DNA from: Pardosa pseudoannulata
Lineage: Eukaryota > Arthropoda > Arachnida > Araneae > Lycosidae
Length of the DNA: 64,000 nt
Direction of reading: 5' to 3'
NCBI GenBank assembly: GCA_032207245.1
Contig: CM063505.1
Location: 179,067,296 to 179,131,295, forward strand
The translations under genes were made by a program, and so were the position numbers. Within the stretch, counting starts at the first letter, position 1. Every line of letters begins with the position of its first letter. The notes below the pieces were generated by a model. That model saw only the letters and a list, made by a program, of their open reading frames with translations. It had not been told where the DNA came from and ran no database searches. This document shows positions 1 through 12,742 of the stretch, piece by piece.

Positions 1-105
1 GATGTTTATAGCCATTTGGAACTGGCTATAAGTAGTAGGTCCGAGTCTCATTAGCTCTCATGTAGCAAAAAGGTAGACTAAGACTCCAGACCAAATGTAG
101 TTCAA
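1..105 (+). repeat. tRNA-derived SINE, 3' part, cut by the window edge
   Basis: Reads gccatttggaactggc, then agtagtaggtccgagtctca and ttagctctcatgtagcaaaa. This is the reverse complement of the body of the SINE seen intact at 30742-30920. The tRNA-like head would lie outside the window. Confidence 0.75.
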
Positions 106-1620
106 TTACTTGTAATACAGGAAATAAGCATCAGATTTCCATCCAGGTGCAAAACACCAATGTTATGCATCTTTGAATTAATGCATCTTTCACTTAAAAT
201 TCTTTTTAATAGATTGTTGTTACTATCATAACTCATATTTAATTGTTAATAGCTTACTTTAAAAATCAACTGATTTGTTAATAATGCTCACACACCAAAA
301 ATAAATAAGTAAATGACTTGAACTGATACCAACTATACAGTTGTGATTCCTTTGTTCCAAATGTCTTCAGACTACCTTTCTAGTACTTCATAGCAAATTA
401 AAAAATAATAATGATAAAGTAAAAATTTAAAAATTAATCATTATTCACATGGTGAGCGTCTTTTAGTGTCTTTCAAGATAACTCGATTTCAAGGGAATAT
501 ACATATACAGCATGTACAGACATGATGTATACTAGATGTACTTGCCAAACATTACTGTCGGAAAAAAACAAAAATACCATGGCATACACAACATACATCA
601 TAGAGCTCAAATGGTTATTATTCATTATAAATGACTACCTATTTAACACCCAGCTTTCAGTCTGAGTATAAATAGCTAGTGTTGCATGATCTTTTAAAAA
701 AACTGTAGAATAGCTTAATTTTAGATTAAATTATGATACATATTATGCTGTATTTGACAATTTATCTTTGCACTTGAATAACAGAAAATTACCTTTTCTT
801 GACCTTAAGATTATTCTAAGACAGATAAATTGCGTCTGAAAATGAAAATAACTTAAGAAAAAAATGAAAAACTTAACATTTTTAATTTTATAAATGAAAA
901 GAAAGAAAAAAAAAAGTGCTTGTAAAAGATAGATAAAAATTTTGTCTTAGAATCAATTTGAACTGCCTGAAACTTTGGCAGGACTAATTTGGCAAAATCT
1001 TTGAAAAAAATTCAGTCATTTCAGAATGCATAATAATCAGACATATATATAGTGTTTCTTTTAAATACATATATAAAAATGTAACCAATAAAAATATCTT
1101 TCACCAATTACACTGAAGATTAGCCCCTATTATTTAGTTTACCCAGTCTTGCTGGGCAAAAAGAACTCATAATCATAATGCAGTTATGAGTTCTTTAAAA
1201 AGACAAATCCATTATTGTGAAGCTTTACATTTATTGATAATCGGAAAGTAATGGTGTTATCAACCAAGTGAATAGTGCAACTGATCTGAATTAAATTCTA
1301 CAAGAATAATACATCTTTCAATGATTTTGGACCCTTGTGTAAGCGGTTGTGTGATTTCATTCCCTTGAGACTTAAGATTGTTTAGCACTTTTGGGAAAAC
1401 TAGAGTGAATTCTGATCGTTTAAGCTGGTTCTTTCATTAGGGTGTCTGCCGGATAGCATGGAGCAAAAAAAGACAATGGCTAGACTTGTGAATGAGCAGT
1501 TGTATGCTTATAGAGTTGTATATAATTTGTAAATATTGCATTTAGATATCCTAAACATCAGTTGTTCAAGAAGAAAGTCTTCATGTCTAACAATACCCAA
1601 ACACACACACATACATATGT

Positions 1621-1797
<177 letters not shown>

Positions 1798-2437
1798 GAA
1801 AGAAAAGAGATTTCTATCATAATCACATTCAGTATCCCATGATGTTTTTTATAAAACAAAACCGAAATTAATATGCAAATCAGTGTTGAGCTACAAGTTG
1901 TTACTCCAAGGAATAAAAGGAGAACCTGTTAACTTGGCACAATTTTCATCATACCTACATTTATACATTTTTTAATAGGATTTTTGGTTTCTGTGCAATT
2001 TATATCTCAATGCAAAAGATATTTAAAAAGATGTGAGTAATTTGATCTTTAGGTGAATTAATGTTTGCTAAATTACAGATTAGTGAACATATTTTTTGCA
2101 TGTAGTAAAATATGAAAATAAAACTTGTACTGACATCTGTGGTGAGCCGACAACTTCAATATGTTTTGCTGCTTTATTACATGTTAGGATGCCAGATGAG
2201 GTTTTAAATATCAACAGGGACTTTTTGTTGGTATCAAAGAATGTTTGTCTAAAATTTATTGACTTTACTGCAAACTATGTGAATTTGTCTAAAACACAAA
2301 CACACAAATCAGCATTTTAGTTTTGGTCCTGTTAAATTAGGGGAAATTTTAATATCTTTTATACATCACTTTTCCTTAAATGTCTTATATTTCATAATTT
2401 GAAGTTAATCTGAACATTTCATATTTGTGTTTTATAG

Positions 2438-2548
2438 TCTCTACATCAAGATATAATAAGACAAAATTCACGTCCACCAAACCATGTTGACAATGCCTCT
2501 CATGTTCGCAATCAGGAAAATGGAATTGTGTCACAAAATATGAAAGAA
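2438..2548 (+). CDS. Q-rich protein, exon (37 codons)
   Basis: Acceptor ttttatag, donor GAA|GTAAGA. Phase 0 at both ends. Begins SLHQDIIRQNSRPPNHVDN and ends QNMKE. Confidence 0.8.
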
Positions 2549-4318
2549 GTAAGAATTATTTTATTTTACTTTTCTAAAAATTTTGCACATATGCCATAGT
2601 TTCAGTTGCAATTATTTTCTTTTATATTTAAATACTCTATAATTTTAGATTAACAGGACTAGCATGCACCACATACCTCAGGAACAATTTAACCAGTTCC
2701 AGCAACAACCTCATAATACAGTAAGTCTTATACTACAATCTGTAGAAGTTTTCATATGTTTGATGGAATTTTTTTCCAGTTAATATACTAACAAAAATAA
2801 TTTGTTTTAAAATCCTACTAGTAAAATAATATAGATAATCTGAAGATTAAAACAAGAGTGTTGAGTACTATTTATTTTTAAACATTTTAATTTTTAACAA
2901 ATTTACTTGCAAACTCTTAATAACTTAAGAATGTAGTCTAGTCTAAATAGGAAAAAATAATTGCCGAGATTTGCATAGTGGAAAAATATTTAATCATTTC
3001 TTCACATTCAAAAAATATTTTTTTATTAAAAAGATTCCACATAAGTATGTCTTTTTATTGAAATTCACTGCTTAGCAGTATCTTATTTCAACAAAATACA
3101 CATTGAGATTACTCATTCCTTTTATCTGACCCCAGAAAATATCTGTATTTCAAGTACATGCAGAGCAATGGATTTCTTCATAAACCAAACCTACATATCA
3201 ATATTATTTAACATTGAGTTGTAGTTGTACTTGCCAACTTAAAAATCATGTTTGTACATTTTACAGAGTTGATCATGCATTTTTTTTGTGCTAAGATTGT
3301 ACAGTTTTGAACAACTTCAAATAGATTTTAAAATAGATTTTTCATATAAAGTGTAGGAAATAAATCTCTTGCAAAATCAGATAATAGAGAACATAAATAT
3401 GCAAAGATATTTTATAAAATTTCTATGCAATACACCTTTTTCGGATTATTCTCTCAGACACTGCAGTACTCCTTTTTTTCCTCCTATTCCATTTTATACA
3501 AATCTTTCCTTATTTCACTGCATTCCTTCTTCTTTTTGGCTATTCACGCCTTTTATTCCTTTCTTCTTTAGGCCATTCACTCTTATTCGTTTTTATTATG
3601 GAGTTATGTAATGGATAACACACATTGTCTTTCTGATGTTTTGATAGAGTTTTTGTTTTTGTAATATTTTCTTTCTGTGGAATATTCACCAACCTCCCCC
3701 CCCCCCCCCCCCAAAAAAAAAAAAAGTTAGGGAATAACAATCAAAGTATCAAAACTAAAGGGGGTCCGAATTTTGTCAAATGTAGTGTCGAGAAATCTGT
3801 TTAACCAGTTTCCGAACCCAAGAGGGGGAAAAAAGAATTGTTACTCCTAGCCCGTACATTTAAAAATGGACAGCTACATGGAATATTGAATTTATGGATG
3901 ATTCTGATCCGTAACTTCTTGGTTTGTTTCAAAAACACAGGTTGTTGAACAAATTTTTTTCTGAACTTTAAAAAAAAAAAAAAAAAGAAAGAAGAAGAAA
4001 GGAGCCATTTTTTTTATCTCTCATATGTATAAATTTTGTCAATCTTCTGAAAGTTTTCTGTCCTTTTCTCATCATTTTTTCTCTTTGCCCACATCCACAA
4101 TTTTTTTCTGACAAAGAGCAGAAAAGAAGTGTTATCAGTTTATTCTTGCAACACTTGCATCAAGGTCAAAAAGCCATGTGATGCAGCATAAATAAAACAT
4201 CTAGAACTTGTGTGGTATAGATTTTGCTGCTATTTAAGAAATTCTACAGTCACAAAATTAAAAATTTGTTTACAGAAATGCCTTCTAAAAATTTGATATC
4301 CAAAATGTGCATTTAAAT

Positions 4319-4373
<55 letters not shown>

Positions 4374-7300
4374 ATTTGAGAAACTTCTGATTTGAATCTG
4401 TTTTGAACATTTTTTAATTAGGAAACTCGAGTATTGTTTATATTAGTAAAGTTATTTAAGTTATTTAGTTTCTGGTATATTTCATACTTAGGTATTTGTT
4501 TTTGTAACATGAATATTTTTAAATTGTTCTTTACTTTCCGCTTTTCCCTCTTCTTCATTTTCCTCCTTCTTTTTTCTTCTCCCCTCAAATATTTAACTTC
4601 TGTGTCTACTATTTTTTTTTTCCAAAAATTTTTGAATTGTACATTTTAAAAAATAGACTTATACTGCATTTTTTAAACATTAATTATAAATCAATGTAAG
4701 AAAAATTAAGAGAATTCTACAAACTAATTAATAACAAATTTTTCTCTTACTTTACAAATTATGTTTAGAAGTGCATTTTAAAGCTTTGTTATTTGAAATA
4801 GCTTTTAAATTGTTGGTGTATCGTTGAAATCCCATCCCTATTTTAACAAACCAGCTTATAAAAAATGAAAATTTTGATCTTATGATTTTCCTTTTGTTTA
4901 CAATGCTAATCATGTAAATGGTGAATCTCCATCTTATACATTTATAGTGTATCTTAGTAATTAGGTAGAAGGATCCATTCTTTCAGTCATTCACTAAGCT
5001 TTTTGTTAGCCTCAAATGACATTTAACCCTTTCGCGACGGGAAGCACAAACGCGCGCGTATCTCTGAGGCCGGCAGTCACTTTCGCGAGTGAGCATCCTG
5101 GGCCGGAGTGTTTTTTGCTATTAAGCCTAATTCATGAAATTAACGAAGTAGCAACGCGTTATTTAATAATGCTGCGTAAAGTATTTAAACGGAATGTGAT
5201 TTATATCATATGTTTATAGATTATTTATTTAAGCTATTTCTTACTTAAATATATATTTTACACTTTACTTTTTTTTCATTTTTTACTTAGTATTTAATGA
5301 CTTTTAACATTGCAAAACTGAATACTATGTTATTTAAACTTTTTTTTTGTATGAAAAATTTTAAAAACAGGGATCTATAAACAATCCTACGTGACAGTCC
5401 TTGCACTCGTAGTAACTCATTTGCCGTTTTGGATGATTTTTCCGGAATGTGAAAAAACGAAACATCGTCAATTTCTTTGTCAGAAATGTGCTCCTCATCA
5501 TTAAAATCACTAGATCCATTATGAACATAAAGAACAATCAGAATATATTATAGTGTCACTATTACTAATATTCTAATCAGTTTCAGAATCAAAATCTGAA
5601 ATATTTCGTGTCATTTCAGCTATTTTAAGCTCAGTTAAACACTTTCGACACTTCGAAAATCTAACAATAAAAAAAAAAAAAGAATCGTCTGTCAGATCTA
5701 ATTCTGTACTAAAAACTGGACTGCAAACCGAAATACACAAAGCTTGAACAAAAATAAAACTCCCCTATTTACATAAACAAACACCACGTGGGAATTTAAA
5801 GAGCCGTCATAAAACATGTCAACCGGAAACATTCCTTTATCCTCATGTTTATATAATCAAAAACCACTTGCATGTGTATCCTACTACTCTCCTATTGAGT
5901 ACAAGGTCAAATCTACATGTATCTAAATCCATATGGACATACAATGCCATCTTGTGTCAAAGCTTATAGTTTTTAAAATGTTCCACAACGCTGGCACACA
6001 TATGTGACGGTCGGGGGTGAACGAGAAAACGCACTGGCACGCCAGTGTGTCGGCCGGGAAGTGATTGCATTTTTTGCTGGCACGTATTTGTGACAGTAGG
6101 CACGAAAGGGTTAAAGCAAAGTGGTAAGTACAGTGAGTGAAGAAATCAAATCTTATTTTAAAAAACTAATTTATTCAACATGCATTAAAATTAAAAACTA
6201 TCATTACATACTTGCTCCAGGATCAATAAAATAATAAGACCTTCATAACACATACACAGGTGATGAAAACAACCATTGAAGTTAGCCCACAGGAACTACA
6301 ATTACTGTTTATATAGTACTGGACTGACAAGAGTAAATTTGCATAAAGTCGAAAACAAAATAAATGGAAAAAAACCCCAAAATGTACATATTAAGTAAAT
6401 AAAGATAAGATCATTACAAATGATGACTAGTACAATTAAAAACTGTTTACAATTACAATTTCAAAACATCGAAAATTGGATATAATTAACCAACTAATAA
6501 AAAATCGCTGGTTAAGTCCAAGTAATCCTAACATTTTTTTTCTTCATTTTTTACAAAACTTTTGGGCAGTAAGAAAACAGATTTAAATATATATTTCTAG
6601 ATTTTAAAGCAAAGTGCATGAAATTAACATCATCTTGTCCACCCAATCAAGGAAAGAAAGTGTCTTTTGTTGTATTGGACAAAGAAATTCCTTAAACTAT
6701 TTTGATACTGGCATCACATCAGTAGAAGATTATAAATTAATTCAGTATTAAAATAGTAAACAACAACTAAAGACAAAATTATTTTTGCATTTGTTTTCAT
6801 TTTTGGCCATTTTAATAGGCAATCATTCAGTTGTTTGGTTTTAGTCAATTAAAATCATTAAAGATAATATTTTTATAAACTTATGTATGTAAATCTTATT
6901 TAAGATAATATGTAATTTAATGTAAATCTTATGTAAGTTATAATTTGAGATCTGGCATTTTTCTTAAAGGTTCAGGTACACTTTGAGGAAACATTATGGT
7001 TCCTCGAAGTTTAATATAATAAAGTTCAACTGTATTGGTGAATTTATTTATTTATTTAATTAGACACATTGAAGAAGCATCTGATATGAATCTGTTTTAA
7101 ATATTTTTTACTTGCGAACTTGAGTACTTGTTTATATTGATAAAAAGTTATTTAGATGTATCCGTATTTCATATTCAGGCACTTGTTTTTGCATTAAGTA
7201 AATCAGAACATTAATTTTTAATAGTTATTTATCTTCATCTTTCTTTAATTTTTCTCCCTTTTTTCCCAAAATTTTGACACACATTAATATTTTTTTCACT

Positions 7301-10300
7301 TTTTGTAGCTTTTTGTAGGGAAAACAATTAAAGCTAAAAAAAATTTTACAACTGTACATTTGATCATGTCATGTACTTGCAAATTTGTATTAAGTTTATG
7401 TCATCATATCATGTATTAAGATTCATACAGGTCCTGCAGCACTTTCAATCTAAATATACATTTCAGTTTTACAGTATGTCAAATTTTTACATTTTAAAAA
7501 ATTGATATGTTAGCAGTAAAAATTCCACCTAATGTTGCTGAATAGTTTATCTTAATGTGATTCTACTGTATTTGGTGATGCAATAGGGTTAAGCAAGGTT
7601 TTTTTTTAATGTGTGGATATTATTAAATATTTGTTTAAGTGAAATATTTTTTTCTATATAAATAAATATTTATACCTAAATTTTTTCAGGAGAAATATGT
7701 CAAAATTTTCAGGATTTTTAAAACTCCCTTGTATATTATTTTAGGGAGCTGGAGGAACAAGTGGTGTGCCAGGAATCCAACAATGTGACAGAGCTGAACC
7801 CTGGATCCAGCAATATAATATACACCAGTATGTGTTTTGCCATTATTTCTAAATATTTACTTATTTTAAGGGTAGTCGCAAGATAAAATTGCTTTGTAAT
7901 TTACATTTGTGTCATTACTAAACAGAAAAAATCTATAAAATAACATCTAGTTGTGCACCTTCTCTTTTGGTTGCATATCAAATTCTGTAACAAAAAATTT
8001 CAATATAATGTGGTGCTTACTAAAAAATGATTTGCCACAGAAAGTCCAAATTTTGTATTTAAGACTGAAGACATCTAGTTGAGCTTCTCCTCTTTGATTT
8101 CAATCTGATCTTACTGAGAAACTTCAATATAACCTACATAAATTCTGTTGTAGACATAACTAAAAAATAGCAATCAGCACTATATATAAAGAAAAATCTC
8201 ATTATAACAATTTTTATTGGTACAGAGTTGCAATGATGGAACTCAAATTTATCAACATGTTTACATGCCTTTGTAACACCATTTTTTAAACAGTTGAAAG
8301 AATATTTTAAGGTAGGTTTAAAAAAAGTCAAAAATCTACTAACTGTTCCGAATAATTTTGAATTTTTATTGTTTGTTACTGCCTGGTACATAATAATAGA
8401 AGTACTGTAATCCCAAATTATTTCAATTTAGAAAAAAATGTCTCGATATATAGAATATTTATACTTCAGGTCTACACCAGAGAGCAAGCAGTACTTGAGC
8501 TCTACTTATAATAAGATTTACTGTAAAAATGAAATTTTTTTTTAATGTTGAAAATATGCAAAATTGTAGATTTACTAGTTTTGGAAAAGTTACTACTATG
8601 AGCATACGTTTGATGAAGTATTTTTGAAAGATACTAATACAGCAGCATATAATCCATTTTAAAAGTGGGAATCTGGAAATTAAATTGCATGCAGAACTTT
8701 AGAAATGTTTTTGTACATTCAGAATAGTGATTTTGACAGCTATTTGCACTGTTTTTCATTTAGCATCATGCTAAGGAAGTAAGCTGCATGTGTGTATGCA
8801 TGTATCTATTTGTTTTACGAATTTTAGGATTGTCAAAGTATTCAGGAGTATGCTGAATGTGTGTGTGTGTGTGTATATATATATATAAAATATATCATTA
8901 ACATATTAAAATTGTATGCCAGCAAAAGTGTACTAATTTCAAAATTCGAATGTTAGCAGTTATACATATATATGTCTGTCTGTACTTATAGATGTCATGC
9001 TTAAACTAGTCAAAATGTATTCAGCATGATCAAAATGTGTATTTCTATTAAAATCTGATGACCAAAATCCTTTGTAAGGATAATATTTCCTTTATTTTGT
9101 ATAAGGAAGTAAAATATAAAGATAAACTAGACTACTTGATACTAAACATAATTGCATTTTAAAAAGTGTAAGGATATTTTGGAAGGTAAATATTGTTTAT
9201 AATTGTGATACATACTGATTTGACTATGGTTGTCCAGATTTTAAAATTGGTTCTAGAGATCTTGTCAGTTGAACATTCTGTTATACTTTTTTAACTAGTA
9301 ACAATATATTTGTAATAAGAAAACAGTATTTGTCAATCTCTAAATGTGCTTGTGGTTGTTTCTTTTTATATATACACTAAATTCATTAAAGTAATTTTTC
9401 TTTAAAAGATAATTAAATTGTTTTTCTTATCAGGAGTGGAATGCCTGCAGTGAATCAAGTTCCTCGAGAAAACAATGTTGCAAATTACCTTCAGAGTACT
9501 TTATCAAGAGTAGTACAGACTCCAGCCTCTAATTTCAACTTTCAACAGCAGTCTGCTACACCTCAACAACCCCAGCCAAATCAGATGATCAGCAAACAGG
9601 TTGCAACTGCACCACCAGCCTTTATAACAAATACACCAAATGTTCTATGGAATTATATGGGATTTGTGGCACCTTACCAGCAAACCTGTGCTACTAATGC
9701 TGCTCCAGCAGGTGCCCAACTTATTATGCAGCAGAATACTAATCAACCTCAACAGCAACAGCCACCAAGACAGCAAACAGGTTTCTTTTTGATGAATGGA
9801 ACTCAACAAGATTTGACTCACATTGAAGCTGCCTCCAATTTACTCCATGCTTATAGGAATTCTGCTAGTGGATCTGCTATTATCCAACAACCAACCAGTG
9901 ATATCATGCGAGACCCTGTCCAAAATCATCTGGCTAGTCATGCTCGTGTGTGGCAACAAGACAGCAGTAGAAATGAAATAACTACAAACCATGTTACAAT
10001 GAATCAGGTGGGTGTTTGGTTTCAATACTGCTGATAGAAAAATTTTATTTATTTATTTATTTATTTTGAGACAATTTATATAGGTAGTTTAAAGTCACTC
10101 AATTTCTTTCTTTTCCATTAAAAACTGCTAAATTTCTTCTTTAAATGTCATTCTTAAAAAAAAAAAACTAATATGTGCTATGTGAGAACTATAATTACTA
10201 ATGTTTGAAAAACTTTAAATAAATAAAAAGACTTATCTTTTGTAAACTTGAACAATTAATAGCTATTTATCACTATTATTGAGGCATATATTATGCATCT

Positions 10301-12693
10301 GCTCTTACATTTCTTTTATATTATTAAAAACATGTTATACTTTTTGTTATTTAACATATTAATTATAATTAATCAATATTTATGTAATTCTTGTTTGAAA
10401 AATTTAAGTCATTAAATATGGATTACATATATTTTTTAAGTAGGCCCATTCAAAATCTCCTGAGAAATGACATAAGGTCCTTGAAAAGTCTTTTTTTTTG
10501 GGGGGGGGAGGAGCTTAAGTTATTACTCTAGATCCTTAGTAATGAACATTTGCTATATATATAATCATCACTAAAATTTGTATCTTCCCAGTAAAGTTGC
10601 TATTTTCAAAATTTGTTGTCATACATCTTATAAAAACAACAAATGTCAGAATCATTATATTTATAATTGACAATATTCCAAAACAATGCAATAATTATTT
10701 TACTTACAGCCAAATTGATTTTGTGTTATTTTTAAAATAAATATTTTATATGGCTGAAAATAATTGATGTTGATGTTTACCTTTTTTTTCTAGCATTGTA
10801 TGAAATCACATAAAGTATTGAAATTTACTTTTATGTCATAAGATATAATTTGTTTGAAGTGTGAATTTTTTATTGTGGGACATAAAGAGAAATTTTTCAT
10901 AGGGGAAAGGTGTACTCTTCCTTCAATTCAATACAGCAATCCTTACACATATAATAACATACATAACATCAGTCCTCATGAGAGGATTATATTCCCCTCT
11001 TTCTATGCCACTAATATGTATAGTAAATGAATTCATAAAAATCTTACAAATGTATTTATTAATTGGATATATTTGGTTTTGTGTGCATTAAATTTTTGGT
11101 TGTATAATAAATTAGCCTATGGTTAAAACTTGTTTATATATTATTCAGTAGAACTTCAAAGACACAATTATCATAGGTGCAATTGTATTATAATTAAAGT
11201 AAGATGCTTACTAACTTAAAAATTAAGTCTGTGAAAAATATTTTATAGTCCTTTAAAGTGCTGTTTATTATTATTATAATTTAGTTATTATAAGGATAGA
11301 TACCCTATTTGAAAGTTTTTTTTATACCAAGAAGTGTTTTTGCTGGATCTCTTTTCATAGAAAAAAAAAGTCTGATCTATATTTATTATTGATTTTTTTC
11401 TATTCTGATTATTGGAAGGAAATTAAGATAGTTTTTGTACATCAACATAGTTTATCTTTGTAAGATTAAATTAGTTTTACTTAGCTTTTGCTACCATCTT
11501 CAGTTTGAAGTAAGAAAGATTGTTGAGATGTGATGGTGTAGTATTTGAATCTAAAAGTTATTTAAAAGGAATTTTATGATGGCCTTCTTACGTTGTTCAG
11601 TATCTTTGCCTTTACTCTTCAAAAATGCTTGTTATTTTTTAGAATGAAGAAAATTCCATGACTGAATGTAGCTTAGGGTCTCCCCAGTATAAAGTTTTTT
11701 GATTATTATGGAAATCTATTTTTATATTACCTTTAACTTTTTCTGTATTTTTAAAACTATTGACTTGATTTAAATAGCATTTTGCAGTGTTTTAATATAG
11801 TAAGCAAATTACTATTTCATATGACACTGAAGAAATCGTGTGCTGTTTTCAAAGTTTTCCAAAATTTCTGATTTGGTTCATTTCAGGTTGTGGGTCGTCC
11901 TGTCTCACAGAATTTGCAGAACAGTCTTTCTGCCCAACAGATGCAAGGTGGAGCTCCAGTATCATCAACACTTCCTCATGACTTGGGTTCAAGCACATAC
12001 TCATTATTTAATTCCCCGTGGCCATCAGGTTTAACAATGCCCAGACCAAACAAAGAAGGTATTATTTATTTGTTTTTTTCTTAACCCTTTTATAAGCAAC
12101 TTATACATTTATTTTTTTTTTTTTTAATGTTTTTTAATTCTATAAGTTATCTTAAGCAGGTGTAGGTTTAAAGTAAAGCAGTTGCTTGGATCAAAAGTTG
12201 TTTTTGTTTCTGAAAGTTATTTCAATGAATCTTTTTGGTGATTTTTGAAGTTTCGAATATGTTTACTTCATAGTACTTTAAGCCATTCAGAATTGTGATC
12301 ATGCAATTCTCCAATCAGGGCTTGTAAACACTCAGGTGTGATTAAGAGTTAAAATGTTTTATTTAAAAGCTTTTAAACTGCACTAGATGGCAGTTGAAAT
12401 TTGTTACATTTTTTAATAATGTTTCTCAAGTGTTTTAAAAAATATTTTAGAATTAATTTGTGTTTTCATTTTATCTTTTACCTAAATTTAAATATTTTAA
12501 AAAAACATAAAATTTTCATTCATTTATAGCTAAACAGAAATTCAAAAAGTTGATACTAATAAGCAATTTTTTTTAAATTTTGTTTTAACTGCCTTTTAAG
12601 GTATTGAGATAAGAAAAGCAATTGAAAACTTTTAAAAAGATGCAGAATAACCATGCTTTATGCAATTGCTAATTTAAAAACTTTAAAATGTGT

Positions 12694-12742
<49 letters not shown>

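Larger units (their letters stand above)
4235..7285 (+). repeat. Long non-coding repeat, plus-orientation copy, with internal direct repeats
   Basis: Reverse-complement match to 49515-51015, for example attctacagtcacaaaatta here and its complement near 50990. A diverged ~230-bp segment occurs near each end in direct orientation (about 4375-4600 and 7060-7285; both contain gaatctgtttt, gtttatatt, aagttattta and acttgtttttg-like words). That resembles a terminal-direct-repeat element, but no LTR signatures (TG..CA ends, primer site) or coding region were found. It is interrupted by a piggyBac-type insertion at 5027-6110. Confidence 0.65.
2721..7744. other. Intron of the Q-rich gene carrying several repeats
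   Basis: 5.0-kb intron. It holds a C17 tract followed by poly-A (3696-3725), a dispersed repeat (about 3998-4225), a (TA)n tract, and a long repeat (about 4235-7285) that is itself interrupted by a piggyBac-type insertion. Confidence 0.7.

Noticed and set aside
8134..8391. 85-codon minus-strand open frame in a Q-rich gene intron
   Set aside because: No family resemblance; Phe/Lys-rich as expected from AT-rich intron.
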